Notes under the pieces: model-generated
What the model was told of the DNA's origin: nothing
Database searches by the model: none
What the model saw: the letters and a program-made list of their open reading frames with translations, nothing else
Translations under genes and position numbers: made by a program
Assembly: GCA_015179025.1 (NCBI GenBank)
Contig: WHUX01000063.1
Location: 1 to 64,000 of the forward strand
From: Terfezia claveryi
Taxonomy: Eukaryota > Ascomycota > Pezizomycetes > Pezizales > Pezizaceae
Direction: 5' to 3'
DNA: 64,000 nt
Shown: positions 10,742 to 21,891 of the stretch, in pieces
Layout of the letters: each line of letters begins with the position of its first letter
Numbering within the stretch: the stretch's first letter is position 1

Positions 10742-11394
10742 CAGTCTAACCTTGCTATACCGGACGACCAAAATCCAGCCATTTCTGTCCAAGGTTCCGG
10801 TATGAAATAATACAAGGGTACGTGGCACAAGACAAAAGTTACCAAAGAAGGAAAATTCTTCAACTTCCGAATGTTTGAACATTAAGCTCAAGATTCATCA
10901 GTCAACATGTTGCGTGCCGGAAAATAAAAGCGTCGAGCGCTCACCATATTAGAGAAGCACCAGATCTGTAAAAAGCGACAGGAACCTAAGCATGTGAAGG
11001 AGAAATTGAGTGAATTTGGAAATCATTTCTTAGACTCCGAGGTATGAAGAATGGTAAATCTATGTTGGTAGAGAAGCAAGGTCGAGCTGTACCAACATCC
11101 ACATATTGTCGGACATCTTACGTGATAGTAAGAAATGGCTTGAGGTCCATGTTACAGCAGCCGATTCATGGAAGTAAAGGAGCGAACATCTCAATACCCG
11201 GTTCTGGAGCAGTGTCTACTTAAGGATTCCGTTATAGCAAGGGTAAAATATATGTAGATAGTAGTAACTTCTCTGTATTCCGCTGTCCGGTCCGGTACCG
11301 TATAAGCAAAAATCCGTTATAGCAAGGGTGATTTAGGTGAAAAGTAACTGTTTCCGGTACAACGAGGTCCGGTATATGTAGCAAGGTTAGACTG
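10742..11394. mobile_element. MITE-like element with CAGTCTAACCTTGCTA termini
   Basis: The left end at 10742-10765 begins CAGTCTAACCTTGCTATACC; the right end, read in reverse from 11394, begins CAGTCTAACCTTGCTACATA and then the same CCGGAC. TA follows the right end (11395-11396), but the left flank is AC, so a TA duplication as in Tc1/mariner or pogo elements is only half present. Internal copies of CCGTTATAGCAAGGGT (about 11229 and 11311) resemble the inner TIR. There is no transposase, so it is non-autonomous. Family assignment is inference. Confidence 0.6.
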
Positions 11395-13015
11395 TAAATT
11401 TTTGATATTTGACTACCAAAGCCTAGTCTCCCCACGCCGACCTTGGCCCCCCTAGGTTAGCTGACCTGTTGTCCAGTTGTACCGTCGGACGCTGTAACCC
11501 ATGATTGATTATGCTATCCATGTAGAGGGGGGCACATAGTTCAATTATAATTGGTCGAACTGCTTTTGAGAAATTTTGCGAACGTTGAATACAGGCCTAG
11601 GTAAAGATCCTTGGTTTACCCCCGCTAATCTGAATCAGAAGTTTCGTTTAAGCGTTTCGATTTCTTTCCTCCACATTCGATACATAACCCTCCCAGAGTT
11701 TAGTTTCATCTAGCCTCGCCTTACGATTCGTCCAGTACAATTCCTTCGATTTTGATTCGTCTAGGATTTCGTTTATCCAATATAAATATGGAAACATTTT
11801 CCTCATGCCTGATTTGAAAACAGGCAAATATAATTCGTGAATACAACTGATAGTGATAACGTTACCTAGAATTTAGACCGTTCTATAAATAATCCCTCCA
11901 GACAGCTTGACCAATTACGGTACTTAGAAACTTGTAGGTAGTCTTACGTTGCTTTTGACAAAAAGCTTCTCTGCGTCTTATTTGTGATTACTTTCTTCTG
12001 TATATGGTATGAATCAGACCGTTTACATACTTACTGTATACATTTAACGGCCCAATCAAATTAGCGACATGTCATGTTGATTCAAGAAAATTTGATTCTC
12101 ACGGCTAATTGCAGGCACTTAGGCACATATAGAATTCGTTCACGCACACAGCACAAAAAGAAATCCCCAATCTCGGGATTTCGCACATGCTTTGTTTCCA
12201 GCTGCTTCTATTGGTTCGTTTAATCAAGAACATTAAATTGCCAACCAATTGGAATTAAATCACATAGGATCCCAAAACTATTAAAAAAAGAAAAAAAGAA
12301 TCATAATAAAAGTAGGTATAGGATAGCTGCCGACTCGCTCGCTTGATATCCTATTTTATCGATAAAGAGCACCCAATCATGAGAGGATGCTGCGTAGTCT
12401 GCTTCATGTAAAAAAAAACGCGCTACGGTGCAATAAACCAGAACTAGCAAATCGTTTAAAGAGGGGCTAGTGCAAGCCAGACTAGCAAATCGTTAAGTTT
12501 TTTTTATCCATGGACTTACGGATACGGTACGTAGCACTGGGACTTGATTGGACAGCTCTACACTCACCAATAAGATTACACTCTCCACTGATGTGAGTCG
12601 TTGGTCCACAAAGTGTTAACGTCCGCCTCAGCCAATCAATGGGTGTGCCTACTTGGCCCTCAATTTCATTTGTGATTTCTCAGAACTACAGGCTATCCCA
12701 TAGGCTCGATTGGTTTAATAAAGCTCTGGTTCGGATTTTGAGAAAAGCCGGTCCTAGCTGCCCTAAGTACGTATCTGTAGCTATAGGCAAAAATAATGTA
12801 ATAACTAGAACTGAAATTGACACTTCTTCCTAGCTTTTTATGGATTCGAATAAAACGAGTTTAGACAGACCCACCATTATCAGGCCGCAGCCAGTCGGGT
12901 CCTTGAGTTACAGACCAATACCGTACTGTATACCTAAGATTACCCTGAATACGAGCAGGCACCAATAACTGCCGCTAGGCTGCAGTGACGTGCGTGTCGG
13001 CAATCCCAAGCGGCA
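11395..13015. other. Intergenic, no gene recognised
   Basis: Normal base composition, only short unsupported ORFs. It holds a CCAGACTA motif at 12477-12484 and a duplicated fragment AGACTAGCAAATCGTT / GAACTAGCAAATCGTT at about 12452-12496, possibly small transposon debris. Confidence 0.5.
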
Positions 13016-13019
13016 GTTA

Positions 13020-14490
13020 ATATACATTTGGTAGCCTTGAACAATTGGTCAACAGCCAATAAGTTGTGAAAGTATCCCATGGTAGAAGAATTAGTAGCCT
13101 TGAACAATGGGTTGAGTTATTTTGCCTCGTTTGGGTTTTTAACATATCATATAGTCCAATTAGTTGCCAAGTTGTCCGAAGTCTGGAGCTTTGCGACTTG
13201 GTGGCGTCGAATAATGGGTGGTCTAAGTAGTTTGAATTGTTCCAATAAGCTGTCACGCTGCTCGCGGTCAATGATTGGTCCAATACGGCAGATCAGCCCG
13301 TATATTAGAGCTGTTCGAAGGTTAAGCTCGAACAATTGGTTGAATCGTTCGAGTTGTTACAATAGCCCAATAAACTGTCACGCTGTCCTCGATTAATGAT
13401 TGGCCCAATATACCAAATCAGTCGGGAGTCTGGAGCTGTTCGACGGCTAATCTTGAACAATTGGTTGAATTGTTCGAGTTGTTACAATAGCCCAATAAAC
13501 TGTAACGCTGTCCTCGATTAATGATTGGCCCAATATACCAGATCAGTCGAGACTCTGGAGCTGTTCGATGGCTAATCTCGAACAATTGGTCGAGTGTTAC
13601 AATAGCCCAATACTGTCACGCTGTCCTCGATAAATGATTGGCCCAATACACCAGATCAGTCGGGAGTCTGGTGGCTAATCTTGAACAATTGGTCGAATCC
13701 TTCGAGGTCAACATAGCCCCAATAAACTGTCACGCTGTCCTCGATAAATGATTGGCCCAATACACCAGATCAGTTGGGAGTCTGGAGCTGTTCAATGGCT
13801 AATCTCGAGCAATTGGTCGAGTTGTTCCAGTTGTTCGAGTTGTTACAATAGCCCAATAAACTGTCACGCTGTCCGATATTAATGATTGGCCCAATATACC
13901 AGATCAGTTGGGAATCTAGAGGTGTTCGATCGCTGATCTCGAACAATTGGTCGAGTTGTTCCAGTTGTTCGAGTTGTTAAACATAGCCCAATAAACTCTC
14001 ACGATAAATGATTGGCCCAATATACCAGATCAATCGGGAGTCTGGAGCTGTTCGATGGCTAATCTTGAACAATTGGTCGAATTCTTCCAGTGTCATATAG
14101 CCCAATAAACTGTCACGCTGTCCTCGATTAATGATTGGCCCAATACACCAGATCAGTCGGGAGTCTGGTGGCTAATCTTGAACAATTGGTCGAATTCTTC
14201 GAGGTCAACATAGGCCCAATAAACTGTCACGCTGTCCTCGATAAATGATTGGCCCAATACACCAGATCAGTTCGAGTCTGGAGTTGTTCGACGGCTAATG
14301 TCGAACAATTGGTCAACTTGTTCTAGTTGATCGAGATGTTAACTAGTCCAATAACCTGTCAAATAATAATTGGTCTAATATGCCGGAGTGGCTACTCTAG
14401 AACAATTGGTCGAATTCTTCGAGTGTTAACATAGCCCAATGAACTATCACGCTGTCCTCGATTAATGATTAGTCTAATATGCCATAACCT
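13020..14490. repeat. Minisatellite, about 11 units of 94-137 bp
   Basis: Each unit contains GAACAATTGGTCGA, then CAATAGCCCAATAAACTGTC, then ACGCTGTCCTCGAT, then AATGATTGGCCCAATA and ACCAGATCAGTCGGGAGTC. The ACGCTG landmark recurs near 13250, 13376, 13500, 13614, 13727, 13862, 14110, 14226 and 14447, with degenerate versions near 14000 and 14355. The outer units are most diverged. ORFs on both strands here are repeat artefacts. Confidence 0.9.
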
Positions 14491-14693
14491 TTATTTAGCT
14501 TTCTACTACTGCTTAAGATATCTGTCCTAATCTAGAAACTCATTCAAGACCACTCAACCCATTTCCCGTGGGTATATCAAAAATAACCTTTACCTCCACC
14601 GCCTCCATTTGCTTTCAAAGCTTTCTTACGCCCTCCCTCAGCCACTCGGATTTTTGCGTAAATATTCCTAATTTCTTGCATGCTTCAATTTCA

Positions 14694-14729
14694 TTCTGGA
14701 GCTTCTGGAGCTTCTGGAGCTTCTGGAGC
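14694..14729. repeat. Four copies of a 9-bp unit, TTCTGGAGC
   Basis: Four exact or near-exact copies in a row. It keeps frame in three frames (giving Ser-Gly-Ala repeats on the plus strand and Lys-Leu-Gln repeats on the minus strand), which makes short spurious ORFs look longer. Confidence 0.9.
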
Positions 14730-14874
14730 TTCTCGACCCACATGGAGTCAATACCATCAGGATTCTCCTGCCTTAACAGAGATTTCGGCGCTTGAATTTG
14801 GTATTGATAAGCTGCTGGTTCCAATATCGGAGCTGCTCGTCACAGGAACCACTGGGTTGGTTTTTCGATGACAT

Positions 14875-15192
14875 GTGAGGTTTCTTGTTGTAGATTCGCA
14901 AAGGTTCTATTTCTCCTCTACCTTTGACAGTGAACGCACTGATTCCTATTCTGATTTGTACCATGATACGGAGGTTTGTTGCGACGCTGATTTATGGGCT
15001 TATGTGGACGTGGAGATCGAGGCGGATGTGGTCGGTGATATGGAGACTCATTTACACGCGGATATCAAGGCTGATTTGCTCGCTGGAAAATACCCATTTG
15101 CACGGGGATATCGAGGCTCACTTGCACGAGGGATCTCGAGGCTGGTTTGCTCGCTGGATTCTATGCTGGGATGGACGCCATGGCTAGGCTGA
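14875..15192 (+). CDS. Unsupported ORF over a degenerate ~30-bp repeat
   Basis: A 105-codon frame with no recognised domain. Its 3' half lies on a degenerate direct repeat (about 14980-15260) built from GATATCGAGGCT followed by GGTTTGCTCGCTGG or CTTGCACGAG, which keeps the frame open and yields an Asp/Ala/Leu-rich peptide. The repeat extends past the stop codon, so the ORF is more likely a product of the repeat than a gene. Confidence 0.15.
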   Translation: MRFLVVDSQRFYFSSTFDSERTDSYSDLYHDTEVCCDADLWAYVDVEIEADVVGDMETHLHADIKADLLAGKYPFARGYRGSLARGISRLVCSLDSMLGWTPWLG

Positions 15193-15299
15193 TTGGGACC
15201 ATGATATCGAGGCTTGTTTGCACGGGAATTACTAGGTTTGTTTGCATAGTGATGCGGCGCTGATTTAGGCAGTGGCTTTGGGATGGCGCCATGTGTTTA

Positions 15300-17530
15300 G
15301 CTAGATTTAGATTAAATAATGAGAATAAAATACAAGTTTGGAAATGCATGAAATGCAAGTACCATAAAAAATAAAGCGCAATCGCGCCTACACTAGAAGA
15401 CCCTTCTCGCCGAGAGATTTTGAGTGCGTGATAGAAGGAGACAAATATGATATTTGCGGGAGAGGGAGGTGGACACGAGCGAAAGTAAGACTTGGAGTGT
15501 GCAGGCTTGGCACCGCGCACGAGACTAATTGAAACGGGGCCAGTAAAGGAATAGAACGAATAATGTAAGCAGAAAGCCGTGAGTTTCAGGAAAGAGGTGA
15601 AGAGATAGATTGCTCTGATTGATCTGATGTGCTTGGAATTGTTGGATTCGGTGACACATGTAAACACATGCATAACTCAACATATGTATAACTCATGTGA
15701 AGCGGAACGGTTAGAGTGAATATCATGTATAACCCCTGGGATTGCCAGTGGTGAATACGGAGTAGACAAGCAAGCAATACAGACAAGCAATTCGATAAGT
15801 TCTATATTCTCTTGCTACTATTATCACATAACATTACCTGCGCACAACGGGCTATGAACCCGGACTACACCACAATGTCTGAAATTATTTCCGGCAACGA
15901 GCGAGACATCAACCGCGGTTGTAGTCTAATTTGCCCGCTTTGGCTACGTAATATACCGTAATGGTAGCAGATTACCCTGAATCCAACGCTGCAAACCTAA
16001 GTATATTCGTGGTAATTGCACTATTATCCCGAACACTCATAGACTCATTTTTTTTCACAGCCCACGAGCCCAGTGCTCTGCTGAAGCATCACGATACGCA
16101 TAAAGAAAACCGATAATACTGTTCCCATATCCAGGCCAGAGATCTAGGCCCATAAGCCAAACAGCAGCCTGATATAACGATACTGCACAAGGAGCTGCCG
16201 ATAAACTGGACAAATAACCAATCACTCAGGTCTCTGCAAAACTCACGTCAACAATGGACAAAACTCCAATCCAAATCAAACCTTCATGAGCTTGAACAAG
16301 CAATTTAACATGCCGCCCAACTCATCCAACCCTATAAGGTGTCAACTACCCGTTTGATTTCTTGCTCTCCTAGCTGCCTTGCTTGCCAATCTCTCTGTGC
16401 GCTTCAGGGCTCAATTCGGATGGGGTTGTTACCGGAAGCGGGGATCTGGGTTTCAGTTGAGGCGTCAGTTGTTCGCTCGGCCGATGGGCACCTACTTATG
16501 TAGCAGGATGGCTGCAGTTCCGTTAGGCTGATGCGCCTAGCTTTGGATATGCGGACAGTACTACAGTACCACAGATATCTCAATTGTATGCGTATCGTTA
16601 TGGTTCAGCAGACGCTGGCTCATAACGTGTAAGAATACGAGGCTACGAGTGTTCGGAATGGTGGGAGAGCTTATTATCCTCTATTGCTACGACAGGAAAA
16701 TTCACTGACAACGAAATTTCTGAGATTCAGGTGGAGATCTAGCGTTTATACGTTTATCTATGTACATACAGATACCCTGTTCCTCGCCCTTTCCTACTTG
16801 TCTCGTGACAGTTCTCACGCACCGAATCGTATCAATTTCTGTGTATTGGAATTGCGATCTGCTGTGCTCCATAATTTATCGGCATCTGGGGAACGGGAGA
16901 GCGGATCGTCTAGCAGCCCCATCGGCGGTCACGGAAGGGGATCATACAGGTTTCCAAAGCTTGCAGAATTGAGGCTAGGATTTCACCTGGCTTCGGAGTA
17001 AGGCAGGGCGGAATGGAACAGCCATGCCCTATCCGCATACACATGGCTTCGTACTGAGAAGGGCCCACAGAAACACTGGCTTCATCACATCCGGAAATAC
17101 GCATGGGCTCATAAAAGTGCGGCCACCATACTCAGGGCGGTCGGCACATATGATCCAGGAGGAGCAGGGAGAAAGGTGGGACGGATAGAGGCCTTTGTCG
17201 GCTACCTATACCGACATTTAACCGGGAGAGGACGTTTCTACTTACCCCTTATTAAACTGGAGGGATCTCTTTCACATTATCGTCTTCCATATTTGCTTTG
17301 CCACTTGAGTTTGCTTTCTCACGGGAGTGGGCGCATGATTTACTGTTCAGTTTTCTTTTGCTTTGGATCGGGCCTCAGTCAGGCCGCTCGGGGTCATCTG
17401 GCAAGCGCCGGTTAAAAGTCAGCACGGTAGCTCCGATCCTTTTGATTCTCTCGGTGGTTTGGATTTCTAATTCACGTCTTTGCTTGGCCAATAATGGGCC
17501 CTTGAGTTTATGTTTATGTTGCGGTATATA
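15300..17530. other. Intergenic, no convincing gene
   Basis: Several ORFs of 60-170 codons occur on both strands, but none has a recognisable domain or a plausible intron-linked partner. A structured inverted repeat lies at 15863-15926 (arms GACTACACCACAATGTCT and the complement of AGACATCAACCGCGGTTG, loop about 23 nt). Confidence 0.5.
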
Positions 17531-17534
17531 GGTG

Positions 17535-17632
17535 GCGGACCTGGCAGATTAACTTTCCTTGTCCTTGAATCTACCCGGGTAGCTGATCATGGTGCATATC
17601 ATTAATGAGTATTTAAAAATAAAAATAAAAAA
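17535..17632 (+). repeat. SINE-like dispersed repeat, copy 1
   Basis: Starts CGGACCTGGCAGATTAACTT, continues CCTTGTCCTTGAATCTACCC and GATCATGGT, and ends in an A-rich tail (17615-17632). Four other copies lie near 20083, 28432, 39270 and 62383. The fixed head, conserved body and A-rich tail look like a SINE. This copy lies 70 bp before a foldback at 17704-17905. Confidence 0.6.
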
Positions 17633-17703
17633 GTACTCCGTAATTGGCCATCAAACACCCAAACACTAGTCTGATTATCCACTGATATAGTTGTGTCGGC
17701 TTT

Positions 17704-17905
17704 GTCTGACAAAAGTAACGTAATGGATGGGGTTGCGAGGCGGATGGGGATATGAGGCGCATTTCTAGCCAGACTATGAGAACTCGATAAGAAGCTCATC
17801 TGAATATGAACTAGTGGTTGACAGGCACCAGTTTACCTATGTTGGCGCAGTTCGTAAGTCAAAGCGCCTCGCAACCCCCCATCCACTACGTTATCCTACA
17901 GACCA
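17704..17905. repeat. Short foldback element
   Basis: About 39-bp imperfect inverted arms at 17704-17742 and 17865-17905; the best-matched part is TGGATGGGGTTGCGAGGCG against CGCCTCGCAACCCCCCATCC. The spacer of about 120 bp contains a CCAGACTA motif (17769-17776). No coding capacity. Possibly a small MITE. Confidence 0.6.
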
Positions 17906-18635
17906 AACTCCCAAGGCTCCTAACCGGAATCCAGAGAAAGAATATTCCGCTCCGATCCGCAACGGCGATCAACTCTAGTCTGGTTGGCACCCCCAACTCA
18001 AGCTTTGTCAGCCTGAATCAAGACTTCTTGACGACACCGGATAAACATCCCTCCCAGGTGTCTGATATATATAAGATCATATCTGCAGGTATTTGGAATT
18101 CGTTACATTTGTCATCGCAACCTTGACGATCCCGGCACAATTAATTGTCCGTGGGGAATGCTATATGTGAAAGTGAACAACAAAACTTAACAGACCACGT
18201 GGGTGTGTAAACCGTGAATGATACAGCGGGGAGTCTCCTGGAAACTACCTTGGTCTGAGGTATATTCCAGGGCCGGCATCGGTGAGTTGTTGTATCAATT
18301 TGGCAACTTCACCGTGGTATTAAGCCAAACCAACAAAGGGTTAGTCATATCCGCAACGAGCTGATTCCTATCTCAAGAGGTTGTGAAGTTTGGATAGCAA
18401 ATTCACAGGGTCATGCTGTCATTCGGCACTTGCAGGTTGATGGCATAGCATGCTAGTCTAAATTTCAAATTAATCCTCTCTGTGGGCCCGTTATAGAAAA
18501 TATTAGCAGATCCGTATGCACTAGTGCACCGGGACGTAATCGACGAGGATGGACATTTGTAATCTCAAGATTCCGTTTGTCCTAAAGGGTAGTTGGTCTC
18601 ATCAACATGGTGAAGCTTGCTTTGCTGTCTAAAAG

Positions 18636-18644
18636 TATAAAGAG
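18636..18644 (+). promoter_or_regulatory. Probable TATA box of the GST gene
   Basis: TATAAAGAG, about 122 nt before the GST start codon, in an otherwise mixed sequence. Position and orientation fit a fungal core promoter. Inferred from motif and position only. Confidence 0.45.
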
Positions 18645-18765
18645 GCACTCTTTTGCTTCACCCTGAACTCAGAATCCGCACCAATAGCAACAATCTTCAC
18701 CCAGTATTTCCGGTCATATATTCACATAACCTCTTCGCAAACCCATCCATCCAACCCTGAAAATA

Positions 18766-19573
18766 ATGGCAGTTCATGGAAAACAATTCACTCTCTTTGC
18801 TTCCCTTGGCCCTAACCCATGGAAAGTCACAGCATTGCTCCACGAGCTTGGCCTGGCAGACTCCTATGAGGTTGTGTACCTCAACCAACTCGCGAATGAG
18901 ACCAAGGATGAGAGACACACCAAGTACAACCCTAACGGTCGTGTGCCAACTCTCATTGACCATTCCAATGGTGACTTTGTCGTCTGGGAGAGCGGTGCCA
19001 TCTTAGAGTATTTGGTTGAAAAGTATGATACAAAGAGGAAGGTCAGCTTTGCAAAGTTGGAGGAAAAGATTCAGGCACAGCAATACTTGTTCTTCCAAGC
19101 GAGTGGTGAGTAGTTTGGCATTGAAGTTGCATTGGATCGCTTCTGACATGACTTGGGCCTTTAGGGCAAGGTCCATACTTCGGTCAGGCCCTTTGGTTCT
19201 GGAAGTACCACTCTGAGCAAGTAAGTGCCAAAGTTTCAGTGCCTGAGTGGGAAAAATGGATCCACATACTAAGATATTTCTCCCCAAGATCCCCTCTGCA
19301 GTAGAACGTTATACGAAGGAAATGGAGCGTGTCATTTCTGTCGTCGACAAGATCCTCGAGGGCAAGGACTATCTAGTTGCCAACAAGTTTTCATATGCAG
19401 ACATTTCCTTCCTCGTGTGGTGGCCTGTTGTTGATTGGATGTCCTCCGAGATCACTGAGCTCCAAGGATGGCGGGAAAAGTACCCCAATGTCTCACGATG
19501 GGAAACAGCTATTCTCAAGAGGCCAGCAATTGCTGCTGCCTTCAAGGAGAGGGATGCTTACAGGGCTAAGTAA
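18766..19573 (+). CDS. Ure2p-like glutathione S-transferase
   Basis: Conjugates glutathione to electrophiles or reduces peroxides; cytosolic. Three exons: 18766-19105, 19165-19220, 19289-19573, giving 226 aa, the usual length. The N-terminal thioredoxin-like domain has SLGPNPWKVTALLHELGL (residues about 13-30), YNPNGRVPTLID (glutathione-binding cis-Pro) and WESGAILEYLVEKYD (Glu-Ser contacting glutathione). The C-terminal helical domain has FQASGQGPYFGQ across intron 1, then SAVERYTKEMERV and DYLVANKFSYADISF. Intron 1 is GTGAGT...TTTAG. Intron 2 starts GTAAGT; the acceptor at 19288 is preferred because TACTAAG upstream serves as branch point, and a nearer AG (19273) would add five residues in frame. 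The family is close to GstA/Ure2p; a prion-like N-terminus as in yeast Ure2p is absent. Substrate cannot be told from sequence. Confidence 0.95.
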
Positions 19574-19574
19574 G

Positions 19575-21890
19575 CTGTTGGGTTTGGCATGACGATACAA
19601 GGTTGGTCCTGTGGGAGTCCTGGAATTGTGGTGGATATGATATTGACGATTGTGTGCCACTAGGAGTGCAGGTTATTCAATTATCGGAAAGGACTGGCTT
19701 GGCAGATGATATGTGGGACTTCAATCTCCTTCTTGTAACATTAGTGTTTGGAATGGAAGTTTTTGGATCTCATCCTTGACTCGTGAACCAGACTACCAGA
19801 CTACATCGGTGCGCCGTTGTCCATATTCCCCTGACTTTGAGAATAAAATAAGTGCCGCATGCCTGTCTCCATGTATATCATATCGTGATAACCCAGTTGG
19901 TACAATCCTAGATTGAAAGTAGAGCTCCCCTTGGTGCATACGGTCAGTCACAGGCATAAAGCCAGCCTTAACAGCTTGGAATTTATCGATATGAAGGACC
20001 AGTTAGTTGGTTATGATTGCTATAGATGATATGTGATTGTACTTAAGTAGTCCGTCGGTTCGCTTCAGCTTGGGCCACTGGCCTTTTTTATTTTTTAATA
20101 TTTTGGGATATTCATTACTCATCTGGGGACCATGATGAGCCAACTGGAAACCCGGGTGGATTCAGGACTGAGGCACGTTAATCTGCCGGTCCGGCGACTA
20201 AATACATGAAAGGAGTGAGTTTCAAGGAATTCTGGTAAGAATCTCGCATGGAACTCGAATGAATATGAAATCCCGCATGAACAAAGCAAACCTGACCACT
20301 AGCCAACCATATACACTTAGCTTGTCTTGAGCTTAAGCTTTTTTAAACACGAAAGTTAATCATGATCATGGCCTGAGCAGTTATGGCTGTCTGTGGTGGA
20401 TACAGGGTATTGTTCAAACTCGCTCTAGGGACAGACCCTAGACAAATCCACACCTATAGTGGCCATTATAAACCGCCGCGCTGAACTGTATGGGAATAGC
20501 GTATTTTCCCTTTCAGTTTCCGATCACCAGGGTAACTGGTCCTACGGAGAGTGGAGGGCTACTCAAGGTCTATAAACTTGGAATTTGATGCTCATATCAA
20601 CCTCAAACTCAATCCAAAAAGCCGCCCATAAATTCACAAGATAATTGCTGTTATGCAGGTGTCCAATGGAGAACTCAATTGCAGTTTCTTACTAGGTCCA
20701 GCATCAAGTGATTTCTGTCCCAATTTTGCATTAATCATCATCAACTACTATATACCCCCTGAGTTCCAAAAATCCACGGCCGCAAATGTCTACCTCGTAC
20801 AGTTAGGGAAGAGCAGGGCATGCGGGTATCCGGGCGGACGGCTAGGCCAAAGAGGGCGCGGGGGAGGTAGACCCAGAACATCCCCTGATTACCGGGTAGG
20901 AATGGAGAAGCAGGCGTGAAAGGGGGGAGTGGAAGCGTGGTTGGATGGGAGAGAAAAGCAAGGATAAACTACGTTCACTGCAGAACTGGGAAGGGGAACC
21001 TTGGAGCGAAACTGGACGTGGAGAAGAGTTGGAAAGATATGGATGAGCGGAAGAAATGGTTGAAGAAGTGAGTTAAGACGCGTTCTTCTCCAACTTTGAC
21101 CTACTTAGTCTGAGATTGGCGAGGGGTACCCGGTAAGTACAGGGACGGGGCGGCGGCGTTACTGTATGTATGCCTGTAATGTTTTCTTTGGCTCGGAAGG
21201 CAGGCCCGTTGTTCCGTGGGGTAGGTACTGTACTTGTCTTTGTAGGATGAGGGAACGGGCCGTCTCAATAATTAATATATATAGCCTTAGGATCCAACTT
21301 CAAAACAAAAAGAAAAAGGAAAACAGGGAAGAGCAGGGATTTTGCTACCCCTGTCCCCATACAAATCCCTCCTTCTGTACCGGACACTTCAGTCCAGATG
21401 ATGAATTGGGATCCTCGAGCCCCACGTGACTAGAATGCCCACGCCCGGGCCTAATGTCTTGTTCTCTTGCACGTCTGGGTCTCCCTGTGGACTCCCTATT
21501 CATTCATTCACAGTTTATGCATCTTGAGCTGTTTACAGTTCATTTCCTTTTTGTCACCGGTACCGTTCGAACCTTGGTACGCTGCCACATCCCTGTACGC
21601 GAGAATCAAGTAGCACGGCAGTGGGCCAATGGCGTGGGTATTGCTCTGATGCTCCGGAACCGAATCAATTACGTCGTCCGGGAAAGGCTATCTGTGTACT
21701 CCTCCGTATTGGAGTTTATTAACTTATCTTGAGGTCAAGGTCGTGCCAACAAAGCCTGCGACCAAGCATTCCCGCATGGCACTGTCTCAACTCGTGATTC
21801 CAAATCCTGAGAATACCTCACAAGTCAACAACACTTTGCGCGTGTCCATCCCTTTGCCATCACTTCAACCATCTGTTGCGACATCGAACT
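19575..21890. other. Intergenic, no convincing gene
   Basis: Short ORFs only. It contains two adjoining CCAGACTA motifs (19788-19803), the second SINE-like copy (20083-20195), and purine-rich and AT-rich segments (about 20900-21330). Some of 21450-21890 is probably the promoter and leader of the MFS gene. Confidence 0.5.
20083..20195 (-). repeat. SINE-like dispersed repeat, copy 2
   Basis: On the minus strand it begins GCCGGACCGGCAGATTAAC, contains TCCTGAATCCACCCGGGTTT and GGCTCATCATGGTCCCC, and ends in an A-rich tail (plus-strand T-rich 20083-20110). The head-to-tail layout matches the other four copies. Confidence 0.65.
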
Positions 21891-21891
21891 C

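Noticed and set aside
13079..13396. 105-codon ORF and minus-strand partners inside the minisatellite
   Set aside because: Open only because of repeat structure; frames are not kept from unit to unit.
15161..15673. 170-codon minus-strand ORF
   Set aside because: No recognisable domain, no splice partner, and it overlaps the degenerate direct repeat at its end.
15840..15935. Possible tRNA gene on the minus strand (GGGTTCATAGCCC looks like a T-arm)
   Set aside because: No matching acceptor stem or box A at the right distance; the segment is better explained as an inverted repeat.
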